Source: Proteles cristata cristata
Taxonomy: Eukaryota; Chordata; Mammalia; Carnivora; Hyaenidae
Assembly (NCBI GenBank): GCA_017311185.1
Contig: JAESUZ010001739.1
Span: 897,051 to 961,050, forward strand
DNA: 64,000 bases
Direction of reading: 5' to 3'
Shown here: positions 22,950-34,048 of the stretch, in pieces
Layout: every line of letters starts with the position of its first letter
Numbering within the stretch: position 1 is the stretch's first letter
Translations under genes and position numbers: made by a program
The notes under the pieces: generated by a model
The model's input: the letters and a program-made list of their open reading frames with translations, nothing else
Told to the model about the DNA's origin: nothing
Database searches by the model: none

Positions 22950-24020
22950 CTGTGGGGAAGTAACACACAAAGGACGTCCAATGTGCATTTTATTGTTAAA
23001 AGCAGTAAAGAGAAACACATAAGGAAAAAAAAAACACATTTAAACCTTTCTCCACAACTAGTGATTTTCTATACATGTATTGACCACAGTAAGCACTGAA
23101 TTAGGAAAAAACTGTATTACATCTGAGTCCTTGGTTTTGATTCTCTAGTCATATTTTTGGGCTGTCTTATCATATCTCTGAATCTGGTTTTCCTTTTCTC
23201 CATGATACACAGGGCCCTCTTGAATGCCTTTTGTTCATTTCTGGTCATAGCTGACCCAGCACATTTTCTTTCATTTTTCTTTAAAAAAATTTTTTTTTAT
23301 AGTTTTTATTTATTTTTGAGACAGAGAGAGACAGAGTATGAGCGGGTGAGGGGCAGAGAGAGAGGGAGACACAAACTCTGAAGCAGGCTCCAGGCTCTGA
23401 GCTGTCAGCACAGAGCCTGACACGGGGCTCAAACCCACAAACTGCAAGATCATGACCTGAGCTGAAGTCGGATGCTCAACCAACTGAGCCACCCAGGCGC
23501 CCCTCACCACATTTTCTTGAAACCTATAATTTCTTCTTTCATTAAACTTTAGAACATTCTACTCAGTTTCTCCAATTTCTGAAGACCTTCTAGTAGAGCT
23601 GTTAGCAACCAGTGAGGTGGCTAAATTGTAAGCAAGTTAAACACTTGTGTCACACACAGCAATCCTTAAGCATGTGAGGCACCCCTCCAATGTCTTCCCT
23701 GTCTCTCTCCTGGCAACCTCAGAAGTGAGTAGTTAAAGGATGAATTAACGTGGGACAAGAACATTCCAAAGGATCATCAAATAAATGTCCTAATCAATCC
23801 CCAAACAACTTTACACTAGATGTCCTTAAAAAATCATTTCTCTCATTCTCTTAAAAAAATAGTTTTGATATTCTTCCAGTTTGTTATATATCAATGATAA
23901 GGAAAAGGATGGATAAGTATGTACCTGAATGCTATTTATAATGAGTACAAAACACCATATCCACCACTGACATAATTTTGAGACTCACTTTTTACTTTGC
24001 CATTCAGCAGTAGAACTTAC
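22950..24020 (-). other. LIMS1 intron
   Basis: A 1.07-kb intron containing one SINE. Nothing else is recognised. Confidence 0.5.
23284..23505 (-). mobile_element. CAN-SINE with probable duplication
   Basis: An inverted full-length SINE. CACATTTTCTT appears at 23260-23270 and 23508-23518, close to its two ends. Confidence 0.87.
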
Positions 24021-24087
24021 CACACTGATGACAGCAAGGAGCAAAGAGCATCTGAAAGTCATGTTCACAGTACTTCCTTCCTTCAAA
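24021..24087 (-). CDS. LIMS1: LIMS1 exon, end of LIM1
   Basis: A 67-base exon encoding residues 53-74 plus one base, starting [20 protein letters not shown]. It supplies LIM1 ligands C59 and D62 and LIM2 ligands C71 and C74. Acceptor CTATTTCAG, donor GTAAGT. Confidence 0.97.
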
Positions 24088-24582
24088 CTGAAATAGAAAG
24101 TACCATCAGCTTGTACACATGAAACAATCACAGGATGAATATAATTATTCTGTGGAGACATATGGAGAGATGTTTTTGAACTAAGAGCTCTGCCCTAAGA
24201 ATTATAATTCTACTGAGATTTTAAAAAACAGATGTACTTTTGGACCTTCTTCCCAGACCTACCTGCATATGGGTACAGGAAAGATACACCAAACAACTGA
24301 CATGGAAGCTGGTATTATGGCTCCAGAGTACAGTGACTACCCTCTAATGATGCTGAATTGTTTCCTAGCTTGCAGACTCACCTTCAGGAATCTGATGGGA
24401 GCTGCGGACTTCTCTCCCTACAAAATATGCATATGCATACAAACCCTTTCCCACTTTCTTTAGGTTGATATCTGAAATGTTGTACTATAAACTTAAATAT
24501 TTACAAGCGTAGATATTCTAGTATATTATAGATCTAAACATTTTAAAATGAGGCCAAAACCTATTAAAAGTATTCTATTTTA

Positions 24583-24799
24583 CGGGCTCCTGGGTGGCTC
24601 AGTCAGTTAAGCATCCGACTTGCGTGCAGGTCATGACCTCAGTTTGTGGGTTCGAGCCCCACATCGGGCTCTGTGCTGACAACTCAGAGCTTGGAGCCTG
24701 CTTCAGATTCTATGTCTCCCTCCTCTCTCTGCTCCTCCCCCACTCATGCTCTCTCTCTGTCTCTCTCTCTCAAAAAATAAACATTAAAATTTTTTTTAA
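24583..24799 (+). mobile_element. CAN-SINE with target-site duplication
   Basis: A SINE with ATTCTATTTTA directly before its head and again after its A-rich tail (from about 24802). It lies antisense to LIMS1. Confidence 0.9.
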
Positions 24800-25141
24800 A
24801 AATTCTATTTTAATAGTTGGAAAATTCATATCATCCACTTTTCTCCTTGAATTATTTCCATTTCATTTCCCACAACGTTTTATCTTGGTGTGATATTTTT
24901 TCCTAAATTCTATACTAAAGTCTTTAATAGATCACCCTACCATTAAAATGTAAATAATGAAACTTTAAAATTTGTTTTATTACCTGAACCCATTAAAACT
25001 CTAAAAGCTAAAAGCATTCTTTTTATTCTAGATTAAGTTATTACAATGATTATTAGTACACAAATGGTTAAAACATGAATATATTTACAAATGTCAAACT
25101 TTTCTTTCCACTATTTGTTTCACTTGAAAAGCCTATCTTAA

Positions 25142-25355
25142 GGCACCTGGGTGGCTCAGTTGGCTAAGCATCCAACTTCGACTCAGGTCATGGTCTCATG
25201 GTCTGTGAGTTCGAGCCCCACGTTGGGCTCTGTGCTGACAGGTCAGAGCCTGGAGCCTGTTTTGGATTCTGTGTCTCCCTCTTTCCCTGCCCCTCCCCCA
25301 CTCACACTCTATCTCTTAAAATAAACATTAAAAAATTAAAAAATAAAAGAGAGAG
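25142..25355 (+). mobile_element. CAN-SINE with target-site duplication
   Basis: A SINE bracketed by CCTATCTTA at its 5' side and after the GAGAGAGAGAGAAAAT tail. It lies antisense to LIMS1. Confidence 0.9.
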
Positions 25356-25799
25356 AGAGAAAATCCTATCTTAATGATATACATAGGGCTCCCCTTCCTC
25401 TCAAAATTATTCCATGTAACCATAGATTAATAGGACTTACTACTGGGAGAGTCAAGGTTCAACATGAATTTCTATTTTGGGGGCTGCTTTTACCCTCCTC
25501 ACATATGTAAATCATGGGAATTGTAGCATGTCTCCCCTTGAATCTTTGAGCTCCTTACAATGTTCAAATATCACATATTGTTTGACTATCAAAATCCATT
25601 GTTAGTGATGTAGCAGTAGTCAACTCATCTTGGTCAATCATGGAAATTAGCTGCAGATTTAGCTCAATTTATTGAACATATCCACGATAGCTTAATTTGC
25701 AGACCAGCCAAAGCAGATTTATTCTGTGCCAGAAAAAGGCTTACTTCATTTTGAAATTCAAATGGACAAACTCTAATACGTTTAACAAATCTGTTTAAA

Positions 25800-25996
25800 A
25801 AATTTTTTTAATGTTTATTTAATTTTGAGTGAGAGACAGAGTGTGAGCAGGGGAGGGGCACAGAGAGAGGGAGACACAGAATCTGAAGCAGGTTCCAGGC
25901 TCTGAGCTGTCAGCACAGATGTAGGGCTCAAACTCATGAACTGTGAGGTCACAACCTGAGCGAAGTAAGATACTTAACCAACTGAGCCACCCAGGC
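25800..25996 (-). mobile_element. CAN-SINE
   Basis: An inverted SINE with an internal loss around 25920 and head ending CCACCCAGGCT. Confidence 0.85.
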
Positions 25997-26354
25997 TAGA
26001 CATCCCCATTTATAAAAAATTTTTATTAATGTAATGAATCTGTTTTAAAAAGTTAGAAACAGATGATCATAAATTGATATGCTGTATTACCCAGTTCTCT
26101 GTCATAATGCACTGTGGGTAGCCCCAAGCAGAAGTTATTTACGAAGTAAATATGTTCCTTTACTGGATGTTACATACATATATCGAAATCAGATATTTAG
26201 CTTTTAGCTGTAATTAAAAAAAGAAATCATATATAGAGACTCAGAAACAACTTCACTGATTTAGTTGGAAACGATAAACTTTTTTACCGGCTACCCTAGT
26301 CTTAATCCATGGGGAAAGACTGGTCTCAGAACTGTTGGTATAGCTTTATTTTTT

Positions 26355-26550
26355 TTTAAGATTTTTAATTTTGTTTATTTTTAATTTTGAGAGATTGTGA
26401 GTAGAAGGGCAGAGAGAGGGCAATAGAGGAGCTGAAGTTGGCTCCATACTGACAGCAGCAAGCCTGATGCAAGGCCTGAACTTAAGAACCGTGAGATCAT
26501 AACCTGAGCCAAAGTTGGATACTCAACCAATTGAACCACCCAGGTGCCCC
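26355..26550 (-). mobile_element. CAN-SINE, diverged
   Basis: An inverted SINE with ATTTTGTTTATTTTTAATTT tail side and head complement CCACCCAGGTGCCCC. Confidence 0.83.
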
Positions 26551-26650
26551 TGGCTATGTAGCCATGTAGGTTTAATAGCAAAGACTGGTTAATAACAATG
26601 CATCACAACATTTTCAGTAGGAAAACTGAATGTTCTGTGTACCATTTGTG

Positions 26651-26665
26651 TGTGTGTGTGTGTGG
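26651..26665. repeat. (TG)n short tandem repeat
   Basis: About seven TG units inside the large intron. Confidence 0.75.
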
Positions 26666-26699
26666 CAGGTTCATTATAGTTTTTAAAATCAGTACTTAA

Positions 26700-26906
26700 A
26701 AAAATTTTTTTTTAAGTTTATTTATTTTTGTGAGAGAGAGAGGGAGAGTGAGCATGCATGGGGGAGGGTCAGAGAGAGGGAGACACAGAATCAGAAACAG
26801 GTTCCAGGCTCTGAGCTATCAGCACAGAGCACGACGTGAGGCTCGAACTTATAGACTGAGAGATCGTGACCTAAGCCGAAGTCAGATGCTCAACCCAGTT
26901 GCCCCT
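26700..26906 (-). mobile_element. CAN-SINE, head damaged
   Basis: An inverted SINE whose head has lost part of the GAGCCACCCAGG segment (it ends CAACCCAGTTGCCCC). Confidence 0.83.
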
Positions 26907-27179
26907 AAAATCAGTGCTTTTTAATTGAAACAACTTAACCAAAAAATCTGTCACAGAATGTGGACACCCATTAAAACAAGGTTTAGTGAGAAAAAAAAAG
27001 AAACATTCAACTTTTAGTTTGTATTTAATGAAAGAGAAAGACACATTGCTTTAGACAAAAACAAAATGAGTCCAGCAGTTAGCATATATACTATATTTGC
27101 TAGCAGATGGTAGAAAAAAATAGGATTGGTTCCAATTCAAGCAAGTCTTTTAAGATGTGGTTCAAATTGGTAGCATAGA

Positions 27180-27300
27180 GAGGCAGTTGAGAACTGACCA
27201 TGGATCCAGAATGCCTGAGTTTAAATTCTGGCTAAACCTGAGTTTAAAATTCTGACTGGCTGTGTGACTTTGGTCAAGCTGTTGAACCTGTTTTGGCTCT
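27180..27300 (+). mobile_element. MIR SINE with internal duplication
   Basis: MIR-type core (CCTGAGTTTAAATTCTGGCT, GGCTGTGTGACTTTGGTCAAG). The CCTGAGTTTAAA-TTCTG part is present twice, 22 bases apart. Confidence 0.65.
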
Positions 27301-27379
27301 GGCTTGTAACACATACTCATCATGTTCATAATTTCTTACCACTGCTCTATGCTTTGCTCTCACCTCTCTCCCTTTAAAA

Positions 27380-28100
27380 GGATGAGTCCTATAGTATACA
27401 TATACAATGAAATACCACTCAGCCATAATTAGGAAGGAAATCCTGCTATTTTTTTAAAGTTTTATTATTTATTTTGAGAAAAGGGGGGGGCGGGTAATGG
27501 GCAGGGAGAGAGAGAGAGAGAAAATCCCAGGCAGGCTCCTCACTATCAGTGCAGAGACCAATGTGGGGCTCAAACTCACAAATCATGAGATCAAGACTTA
27601 AGTTCAAGTTGAATGCTTACTAACTGAGCCACCTGGAAATACTGCTATTTGCAACAATATGGACAAACCTGGAGGGCATTATGCTAAAATAATTAAGTAA
27701 GGCAGAGAAAGACAAATACTGTGTGATCTCACTTATGTGTGGAATCTCAAAATGCCAGACTCCTAGAAAGAAAGTAGACTGATAGTTACTGGGACCTGGA
27801 GGGATCAGGGAAATGGGAAAATATTCCTCAAGGGGTCAAACTTCCAGTTACAAAATGAGTAAATTCTGGGGATCTAATGTACAGCACGGTGATTATAGTT
27901 AACAACACTGTATTGTATGTATACTTGAAGTCTGCTAAGGCAGTAAATGTTAAATGTTCTCACCACACACACACAAAAGATAAATACATGAGGTGATAGA
28001 TGTGCTGACCATTTCACAATATATACACGTACACATCAAATCATGTTGTACACTTTAAACTTGATGTTACTGTTGATCATATTTTAATAAAACTGAAGAA
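27380..28100 (+). mobile_element. L1 LINE 3' part with nested SINE
   Basis: Plus-strand decayed ORF2 C-terminus (AATGAAATACCACTCAGCC, then AACCTGGAGGGCATTATGC) and an L1 3' end to about 28100. A SINE interrupts it at 27452-27635. Confidence 0.78.
27452..27635 (-). mobile_element. CAN-SINE nested in L1
   Basis: An inverted SINE inserted in the L1 above. The duplication is GAAATCCTGCTATTT (27437-27451) and GAAATACTGCTATTT (27636-27650). The tail side has a run of nine G. Confidence 0.9.
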
Positions 28101-28267
28101 AAAGGATGAGTCCCTTCAAAATTAGAGATAAAAAAGAGGGTCTTAAAAGGGAGGGGTCGTGATTACTCCCCACTCCAAATCTGCTACAAATCTGAACACA
28201 GAACATCCAACAGAGTTCCTAAAGTGAAGCTTAATAAGCTTTTCCTTATCAAGAAAATACACAAGGC

Positions 28268-28466
28268 AGGGTGCGTGGGTGGTTCAGATGGTTGGGTGTC
28301 CAACTCTTGATTTCCAGTCAGGTCATGATCTCACAGTTTGTGGATCAAGTCCCACATCAGGCTCTGTGTTGACAGCGTGGAACCTGCTTGGGATTCTCTC
28401 TTCCTCTCTCTCTGCCCCTCACCCCACTAACATGCACCTGAGCTCTCTCCATCTCTCAAAATGAAT
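28268..28466 (+). mobile_element. CAN-SINE
   Basis: A plus-strand SINE with head GGGTGCGTGGGTGGTTCAGA and tail CTCTCAAAATGAAT. Confidence 0.83.
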
Positions 28467-28470
28467 CAGT

Positions 28471-28735
28471 TAAATCTTGGTTTGTGAGGATAATTCGTTC
28501 CAGAAAACATGCTTGCAATCCAAAGCACTCATATATCAAAGCGAATTTCAAGAACCATTGGCCCAGCTATGCTAATGTGACATTTGGCGTCATGTACTAC
28601 TTGTATTACAAGACACTGCTCATTTATCAAGTTAAAATTTATTAGAAATGTTTGCTCTTCCTGCAGAACACCTGCAGAACAAGTTATTTGCACTGCAACA
28701 TTTTACTGTAAATAAAACTTAAAAAAATAATGGAA
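28471..28735 (+). repeat. Unidentified dispersed repeat, copy A
   Basis: Starts CTTGGTTTGTGAGGATAATT and matches 61269-61345 closely over about 75 bases. It is neither SINE nor L1. The beginning looks like the terminal region of a mariner/Tigger-type DNA transposon, but I cannot name it. Confidence 0.5.
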
Positions 28736-28740
28736 AATAC

Positions 28741-30590
28741 ACAGGGCAGGGAAAGACTAGAAGCCTCATGGGTGTGAGGATCCCTGGCTAATGACTTTTG
28801 ACTGGTGTCCTGGGGCAATTGATCATAGTAAGATTGGAGATTCCCTTCTCTTGTGAAATGGGAAAAGCAAGTGTTGCTGTGAATACAAACATATTATCAG
28901 ACAAATCAATTTTTTGAAGAAGGATCCAAAAATTTATTTCTCTGAAACGAAAACACAAGGATCCAGAAATGGATTCCCTTGAAACCATCCATATTGCAAA
29001 TACTTTGCATCCTCTAGGGTGTGCTTATACTGCATGAGGACTAATGCAAGAGAGAATTTCTTTTGCTAGGATGAGCTGCCTCTTTTCTACAGTGTATACA
29101 AACGATCAAACACAGTTATGGCCTGATCTCCAAGGCTGGGAGAAAGGCCAGAAGTTGATCCAAGGTAAAACTCATTAGTACACATTTCCAAGGATGAAAA
29201 TGAAGAAAAATCAGAAATTATAAATTTGGAAACATCAAACTTTCAGAAACATTACCTTCCTAGGTAACTGCCCTCAGGCCATAACAAATATTAATACTCC
29301 AAATATGGTTGAAATGGAATATCTAAGAACCCTACCTTTTGCCACCTGCAAGGAACAAGGACTGTTCAGTATGGGGGAGGATTAACTCCAACCAAAATTA
29401 GCTCTACTTTATGTTTTATGTTTGAGTTCTGTGAAGCCTCTCTTTTGAGGAGGGTGTGTATGGATTCTGCAGCTTTAAAGAGGGCTTAGAATTAGACACT
29501 TAACTGGCAGTCTAATTTCAAGGTAAGTGCAAATGTTGATGATCTTCACTTGGTGATTCGTACTGTTTGTCATAAATTGCTTAGAAGTGAGTGGGTCAGC
29601 AGATAAGCTCCTCATCTAGTTGGGAAGTTTCCTCCCAACCAGACCTCCCTTCTCAGGGTTCAGCCTTCCTGAGTAATCATGATTCTATATAAGAGGAAAT
29701 GAGGGAAGAAATCCCTTTGTAAAACATCTTTCCACTAAATCACTCATCACAAATTGGTCTTTCCTGTTATGCATTTTGTGACGGGGACAAAAGGACAATT
29801 TGGGAAATTCAAACTAATGAGAGAAAAAGAAATCTAAAGTATTAACAAAGAACCTAAATGTGTACTATGCCAAAATGAGAAAAGCTGCACACCATGTTCC
29901 TAGTCCTTGGTCCAGTCTATCCTGATTTGTAATGTTTCTGGAATTATATCACCTTTTAACTGTTGGTTCCATTTTACTCTGTATAGTGTCTTCTTAGGGG
30001 AAATACTAAGAAATCCTTTCACTGGAAATAGGCCAAGATGTCACAAAATTAGATTTAGAAGCCATTACAGTGGCTATATACATACAGTTGGTGTTCGGGC
30101 CTCTGGGCTGAGTGGGTATCCTCTCTGGAAATGGCATTTAAATAGCTTTCTCATGCCACCAATGACTTGGTCATTTTATAAATATTTCTTCATATGTATT
30201 AGAAGATGACTGGAAATACTGGTAACTCATGAAAACCAGTACTGATGGAAACAGATTTCTCTTTGAAGCTAACTACAATACCAAATTCAAAGATCACTAA
30301 TTGTATATAACTCATACATTTGTCAGACTTCTCTAAATTTTCCTAATCTGAAAATGAGGAAAGGAAGCATGGAAGCCATCATCAAGTTCTATCCAAACCA
30401 TTGTGAAAACTGTATTCATTCTTAGGATTAGGGCACAGTGTGGTCTACACAGTATACCCCACAATGTAGGCTTTCCATAAATATTTATGGAAATAAAAAA
30501 GTAGTGATGGCTATATACAAGAGGGCATTATCTCTCAGACTGATAAAATCTCAGTCCTAGGAAACTATTTAAACTTCAGTGAGAGTTGGG
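28741..30590. other. Intronic sequence, nothing recognised
   Basis: No SINE, L1 or exon is recognised. The few open frames (up to about 100 codons) have no family features. Confidence 0.4.
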
Positions 30591-30599
30591 GCACTCTAG

Positions 30600-30775
30600 T
30601 GGAGGAGAACCTAGCTTGTGCAGACAAGCAGGCATGAGATAAAGTCCTGATTTGACCATCTCACCACTAGTTAACTGTGGGCAAGGTCTCCGAGTCTCAT
30701 CACAGCCACAGGTAAGTTGGGAAAAAAATACCTAACTCACAGGGTTTATGTGAGAAGGAAGTGAAAGAAGAACAA
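30600..30775 (+). mobile_element. MIR SINE
   Basis: MIR-like order: AAAGTCCTGATTTGACCATC, TTAACTGTGGGCAAGG, then ACCTAACTCACAGGGTTTAT. Confidence 0.6.
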
Positions 30776-30806
30776 GAACAATACTCTGTAAAGCACTTAA
30801 ATATAG

Positions 30807-31030
30807 GGGCACCTGGGTGGCTCAGCTTGTTAAGCATCATAGACTCCTGATTTCAGCTCAGGTCATTATCTTACTGGGTCAGGAGATCAGAGTCCTGTGT
30901 TGGGCTCTCTGCACTGAAAATGCAGAGACTGCTTGGGATTCTCTCCCCCACCCCTGCCTCTGCCCCTCCCCCACTTGCACATAAGAGCACACTGTCTCAA
31001 AACAAATAAATTAAAAAAAATTTTTTTTAA
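30807..31030 (+). mobile_element. CAN-SINE
   Basis: A SINE with head GGGGCACCTGGGTGGCTCAG, a somewhat diverged middle, and an A/T-rich tail. Confidence 0.86.
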
Positions 31031-31334
31031 AAACCTAGTAGAGTATCTGGCTCAGAAATAAAAATATTAGTGTAACTCACAAGTCTTCTAAAATCAGGAA
31101 TTCTAGGACATTTACTCACATATAAAGTACTAAATTCTAGGCAAGATGGAGGACGGAATTAACACAAGTGAGGTGACCTTACTCTCAACACACACAAGAA
31201 ACCAGAAACAGCACCTCAGCTCCTGGGGGTGCTACTGGTTGGAAGCGACACCACAACTATGATTGTTCTAACATGTTGTTTTTATTACTACCTTCTGATA
31301 CAGACATTAAAAGATAAATATTTTTTGGAATCAT

Positions 31335-31540
31335 TAATGTTTATTTTTTAAATTTTATTTATTTATTTTAAGAGAGAGTGCATGCAAGTGGGAGAGGGAC
31401 AGAGAGGGAGAATCCCAAGCAGACTCTACACTGTCAGCACAGAGTCAGATGTGGGGCTCAATCCCACAAATTGTGAGATCATGACCTGGGACAAAAACAA
31501 GAGTTAGACACTTAACTGACTGAGCCACCCAGGTACCCAT
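31335..31540 (-). mobile_element. CAN-SINE
   Basis: An inverted SINE ending GAGCCACCCAGGTACCC. It forms an inverted pair with the next SINE 17 bases away. Confidence 0.87.
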
Positions 31541-31556
31541 TTAAAAGTTGCTTAAA

Positions 31557-31768
31557 GGGGTGCCTAGGTGGCTCAGTCAGTTAAGTGTCTGACTTCGGCT
31601 CAGGTCATGATCTTATGGTTCATGGGTTCGAGCCCTGCGTTGGCTCTGTGCTGACAGCTCAGAGCCTGAAGCCTGCTTCAGATTCTGTATCTCCCTCTCT
31701 CTCTGACCCTCCCCTGCTCATGCAGTCTCTCTCTCTCTCTGAGAAATAAATAAAACATTAAAATTTTT
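31557..31768 (+). mobile_element. CAN-SINE with target-site duplication
   Basis: A full-length SINE flanked by AAGTTGCTTAAA (31545-31556) and AAGTTGTTTAAA (31769-31780). Confidence 0.92.
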
Positions 31769-32209
31769 AAGTTGTTTAAAATTAAAATGCAGAAGTAGGA
31801 TATTTGAAGAGAAAAATAAATTTCTATTTGTGGAACCAGTTCTAATCACCACACAGATAATGTATCTTGCCTTCTGCTAAATGAGGATATTTTCATCATG
31901 AATAGTTGAGTGATGACTATCCAAAAATGGTATAGTCCTCTTTTTTTGTGTCAATTTAAACCAGAAAAAATGTAGGCTTTCTTGAGGGTCTTTCTTAAGT
32001 GAAATCTGTCTAGAAATACTTTCTAATTAAATTCATGGAATAAGAGTTAACTCTTACTGCAATCAAAGTCTCAGAGACAGAACTATAAAAAGGTTTTTAT
32101 TTTGTGAGACTACTGCCTAAGCAACATGGGGAACACACCCACTAACAATGGACTTGCTATATCCATAGAGAAGTTCATAATCTACTGAAGGGATGCCCTC
32201 ATTGTTTAG

Positions 32210-32345
32210 TATAGTGGTTCTCAACCAAGGGTTATTTAGTGCCCCTAGGGATATTCTGCTTGTCAGAACTGGGCATCTAGTGGGTAGAGATTACTAAACA
32301 TTCTATAATGCACAGGAAAGCTTCCACAACAAAGCATGCTACCTA
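32210..32345 (+). mobile_element. MER5A-like hAT-Charlie DNA transposon remnant
   Basis: Begins AGTGGTTCTCAACCAAGG and continues with GGCATCTAGTGGGTAGAG and AATGCACAGGAAAGC, in the order expected for MER5A. It is non-autonomous and ancient. Confidence 0.72.
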
Positions 32346-32374
32346 GGTTCAAATTCATAATCCTATGAGCCACA

Positions 32375-32480
32375 TATGATTATCCCCTTGTTAGAGAAAA
32401 CTGAAATTCAAAAATATTAAATAACTTGCACCAAAGCCAGTAGAGCTGGAGTTCAATCCAAGGCTGTCAGATCCTAAAAT
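32375..32480 (-). mobile_element. MIR SINE fragment
   Basis: Complement of the MIR 3' side: TAAATAACTTGCACCAAAGC then AGAGCTGGAGTTCAATCCAA. Confidence 0.58.
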
Positions 32481-33149
32481 ATGCACTGCTTCTTCTGTAT
32501 CTACTACTTCTTTTAGGCAAAGCAATAGAGAATATAACCTAGAATTCTTATATTATCTTGTGGATTTCCATCAATTTAAAAATCATGGCTTCTCTACCAA
32601 CATACGATGTGAACTTTACTTGAGAACTGGTCATTTGAACACAGATGAAGAGGTTATTCTATTGGATGTGGAACAATGACATTATAGCCTTCAATTACTG
32701 CGTTCCTTTTTGATGACATACCAATAAAGTGAATCCACCCTCTATTTCCACTGCACAAATCTGAGGAAAATGCTAAGGTCCTGAAACATGCTAATTATGG
32801 ATACATGCTTCCTAAGACATCCTAGGATGCACAGCTTCACTGACAGCTTCTCTCAGCAAATATTCAGAGGACCCTCTAAAGGTAAGGCACAATGTTAGAA
32901 GTACTGACAGTCTGTAAAATCACGTCATGGTTATTTTCTAAAAACAAGTATCTTCCGTTTACTAAGCTCTTTTACAAAGTGCCACTGTGCTAAAACATTA
33001 TCAATATCATCTATTCCAGTTTTCAGTAGATTCTGGGATGGAAATCTGTTCTCAGGTAGATTTAACTTCTTCCTATTACCAACCAGTCTGTAATCCTGTG
33101 AAGTTTTTGTATTTAACTTTGAATGACTTGATCTTGGTCAGCCTAGTCT

Positions 33150-33262
33150 AATTCACTGTAAGATAAGCTCCTTAAGACTCTATCTACCTTGCTCATCACT
33201 CTACTCCTAGAATGTAACAAATGTAACATGGTGCCTGATAGGCTGTAACTGCTTAACTAATA
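33150..33262 (+). mobile_element. L2/MIR-like 3' fragment
   Basis: ACTGTAAGATAAGCTCCTTA followed by a 'TGGTGCCTGATAGG' part resembles L2 3' ends. Weak match. Confidence 0.4.
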
Positions 33263-33412
33263 TTATAAATATTGTTACACAGATGGATAGGTCAATAAAG
33301 AATGAATAAACAAACACTTATGGAAAATCTCATGATGACTAATAGAGGCTGGTTGGTCTTCAATCTGTGACTGTTCCTCAGCCTTGCTCTGTCTTAAATG
33401 ACCTTGACACTT

Positions 33413-33576
33413 TAAAAAAGTGTTTATTTATTTATTTTATTTATTTATTTTTTTTGAGAATGAGAGAGAGAGAGAGAGCGCACACGCAAGCAAGGAAAGG
33501 GGCAGAGAAAAAGGGAGAGAACCCCAAGCAGGCGCCACATGGTCAGCATAGAGCCTGATGCTTAACTGACTGAGCC
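33413..33576 (-). mobile_element. CAN-SINE, internally deleted
   Basis: The tail side and GA repeat are present, but the part between the central segment and the head is missing. It ends TTAACTGACTGAGCC. Confidence 0.8.
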
Positions 33577-33800
33577 CTGACCTTGACACTTTTGAAGGGT
33601 ATGTGTTGTGTTTTGTAGAGTGCTCCTCATTATGTGTTTGTCTTATGATTAGACTGAGGTCATAGATTTAGGGGGAAAATACCACAGGGGTAATAATATG
33701 CTCAATTTTCTTGCATCATATCGAGGAGTACATGGTCTCAACATGATTTCTTACTGCTCACGTTTACCTTGATCACTGGATTAAGATAGTATTTTCCAGG

Positions 33801-34032
33801 GGCACCTGGGTGGCTCAGTCAGTTAAGCGTCTGACTTCGGCTCAGGTCATGACCTCACAGTCTGTGAGTTTGAGACCCGCATCAGGCTCAGTGCTAGCAG
33901 CTCAGAGCCTGGAGCCCACTTAAAATTCTGTATCTCCCTCTCTTGCTCTCTCTACCTATGCCCCACTTATGCTCTGTCTCTGTCTCTCAAAAATGAATAA
34001 ATGTTAAAAAAAAGTTTTTAAGAAACCCAGAA
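33801..34032 (+). mobile_element. CAN-SINE with target-site duplication
   Basis: Bracketed by AGATAGTATTTTCCAG (33785-33800) and AGATGGTATCTTCCAG (34033-34048). Confidence 0.91.
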
Positions 34033-34048
34033 AGATGGTATCTTCCAG

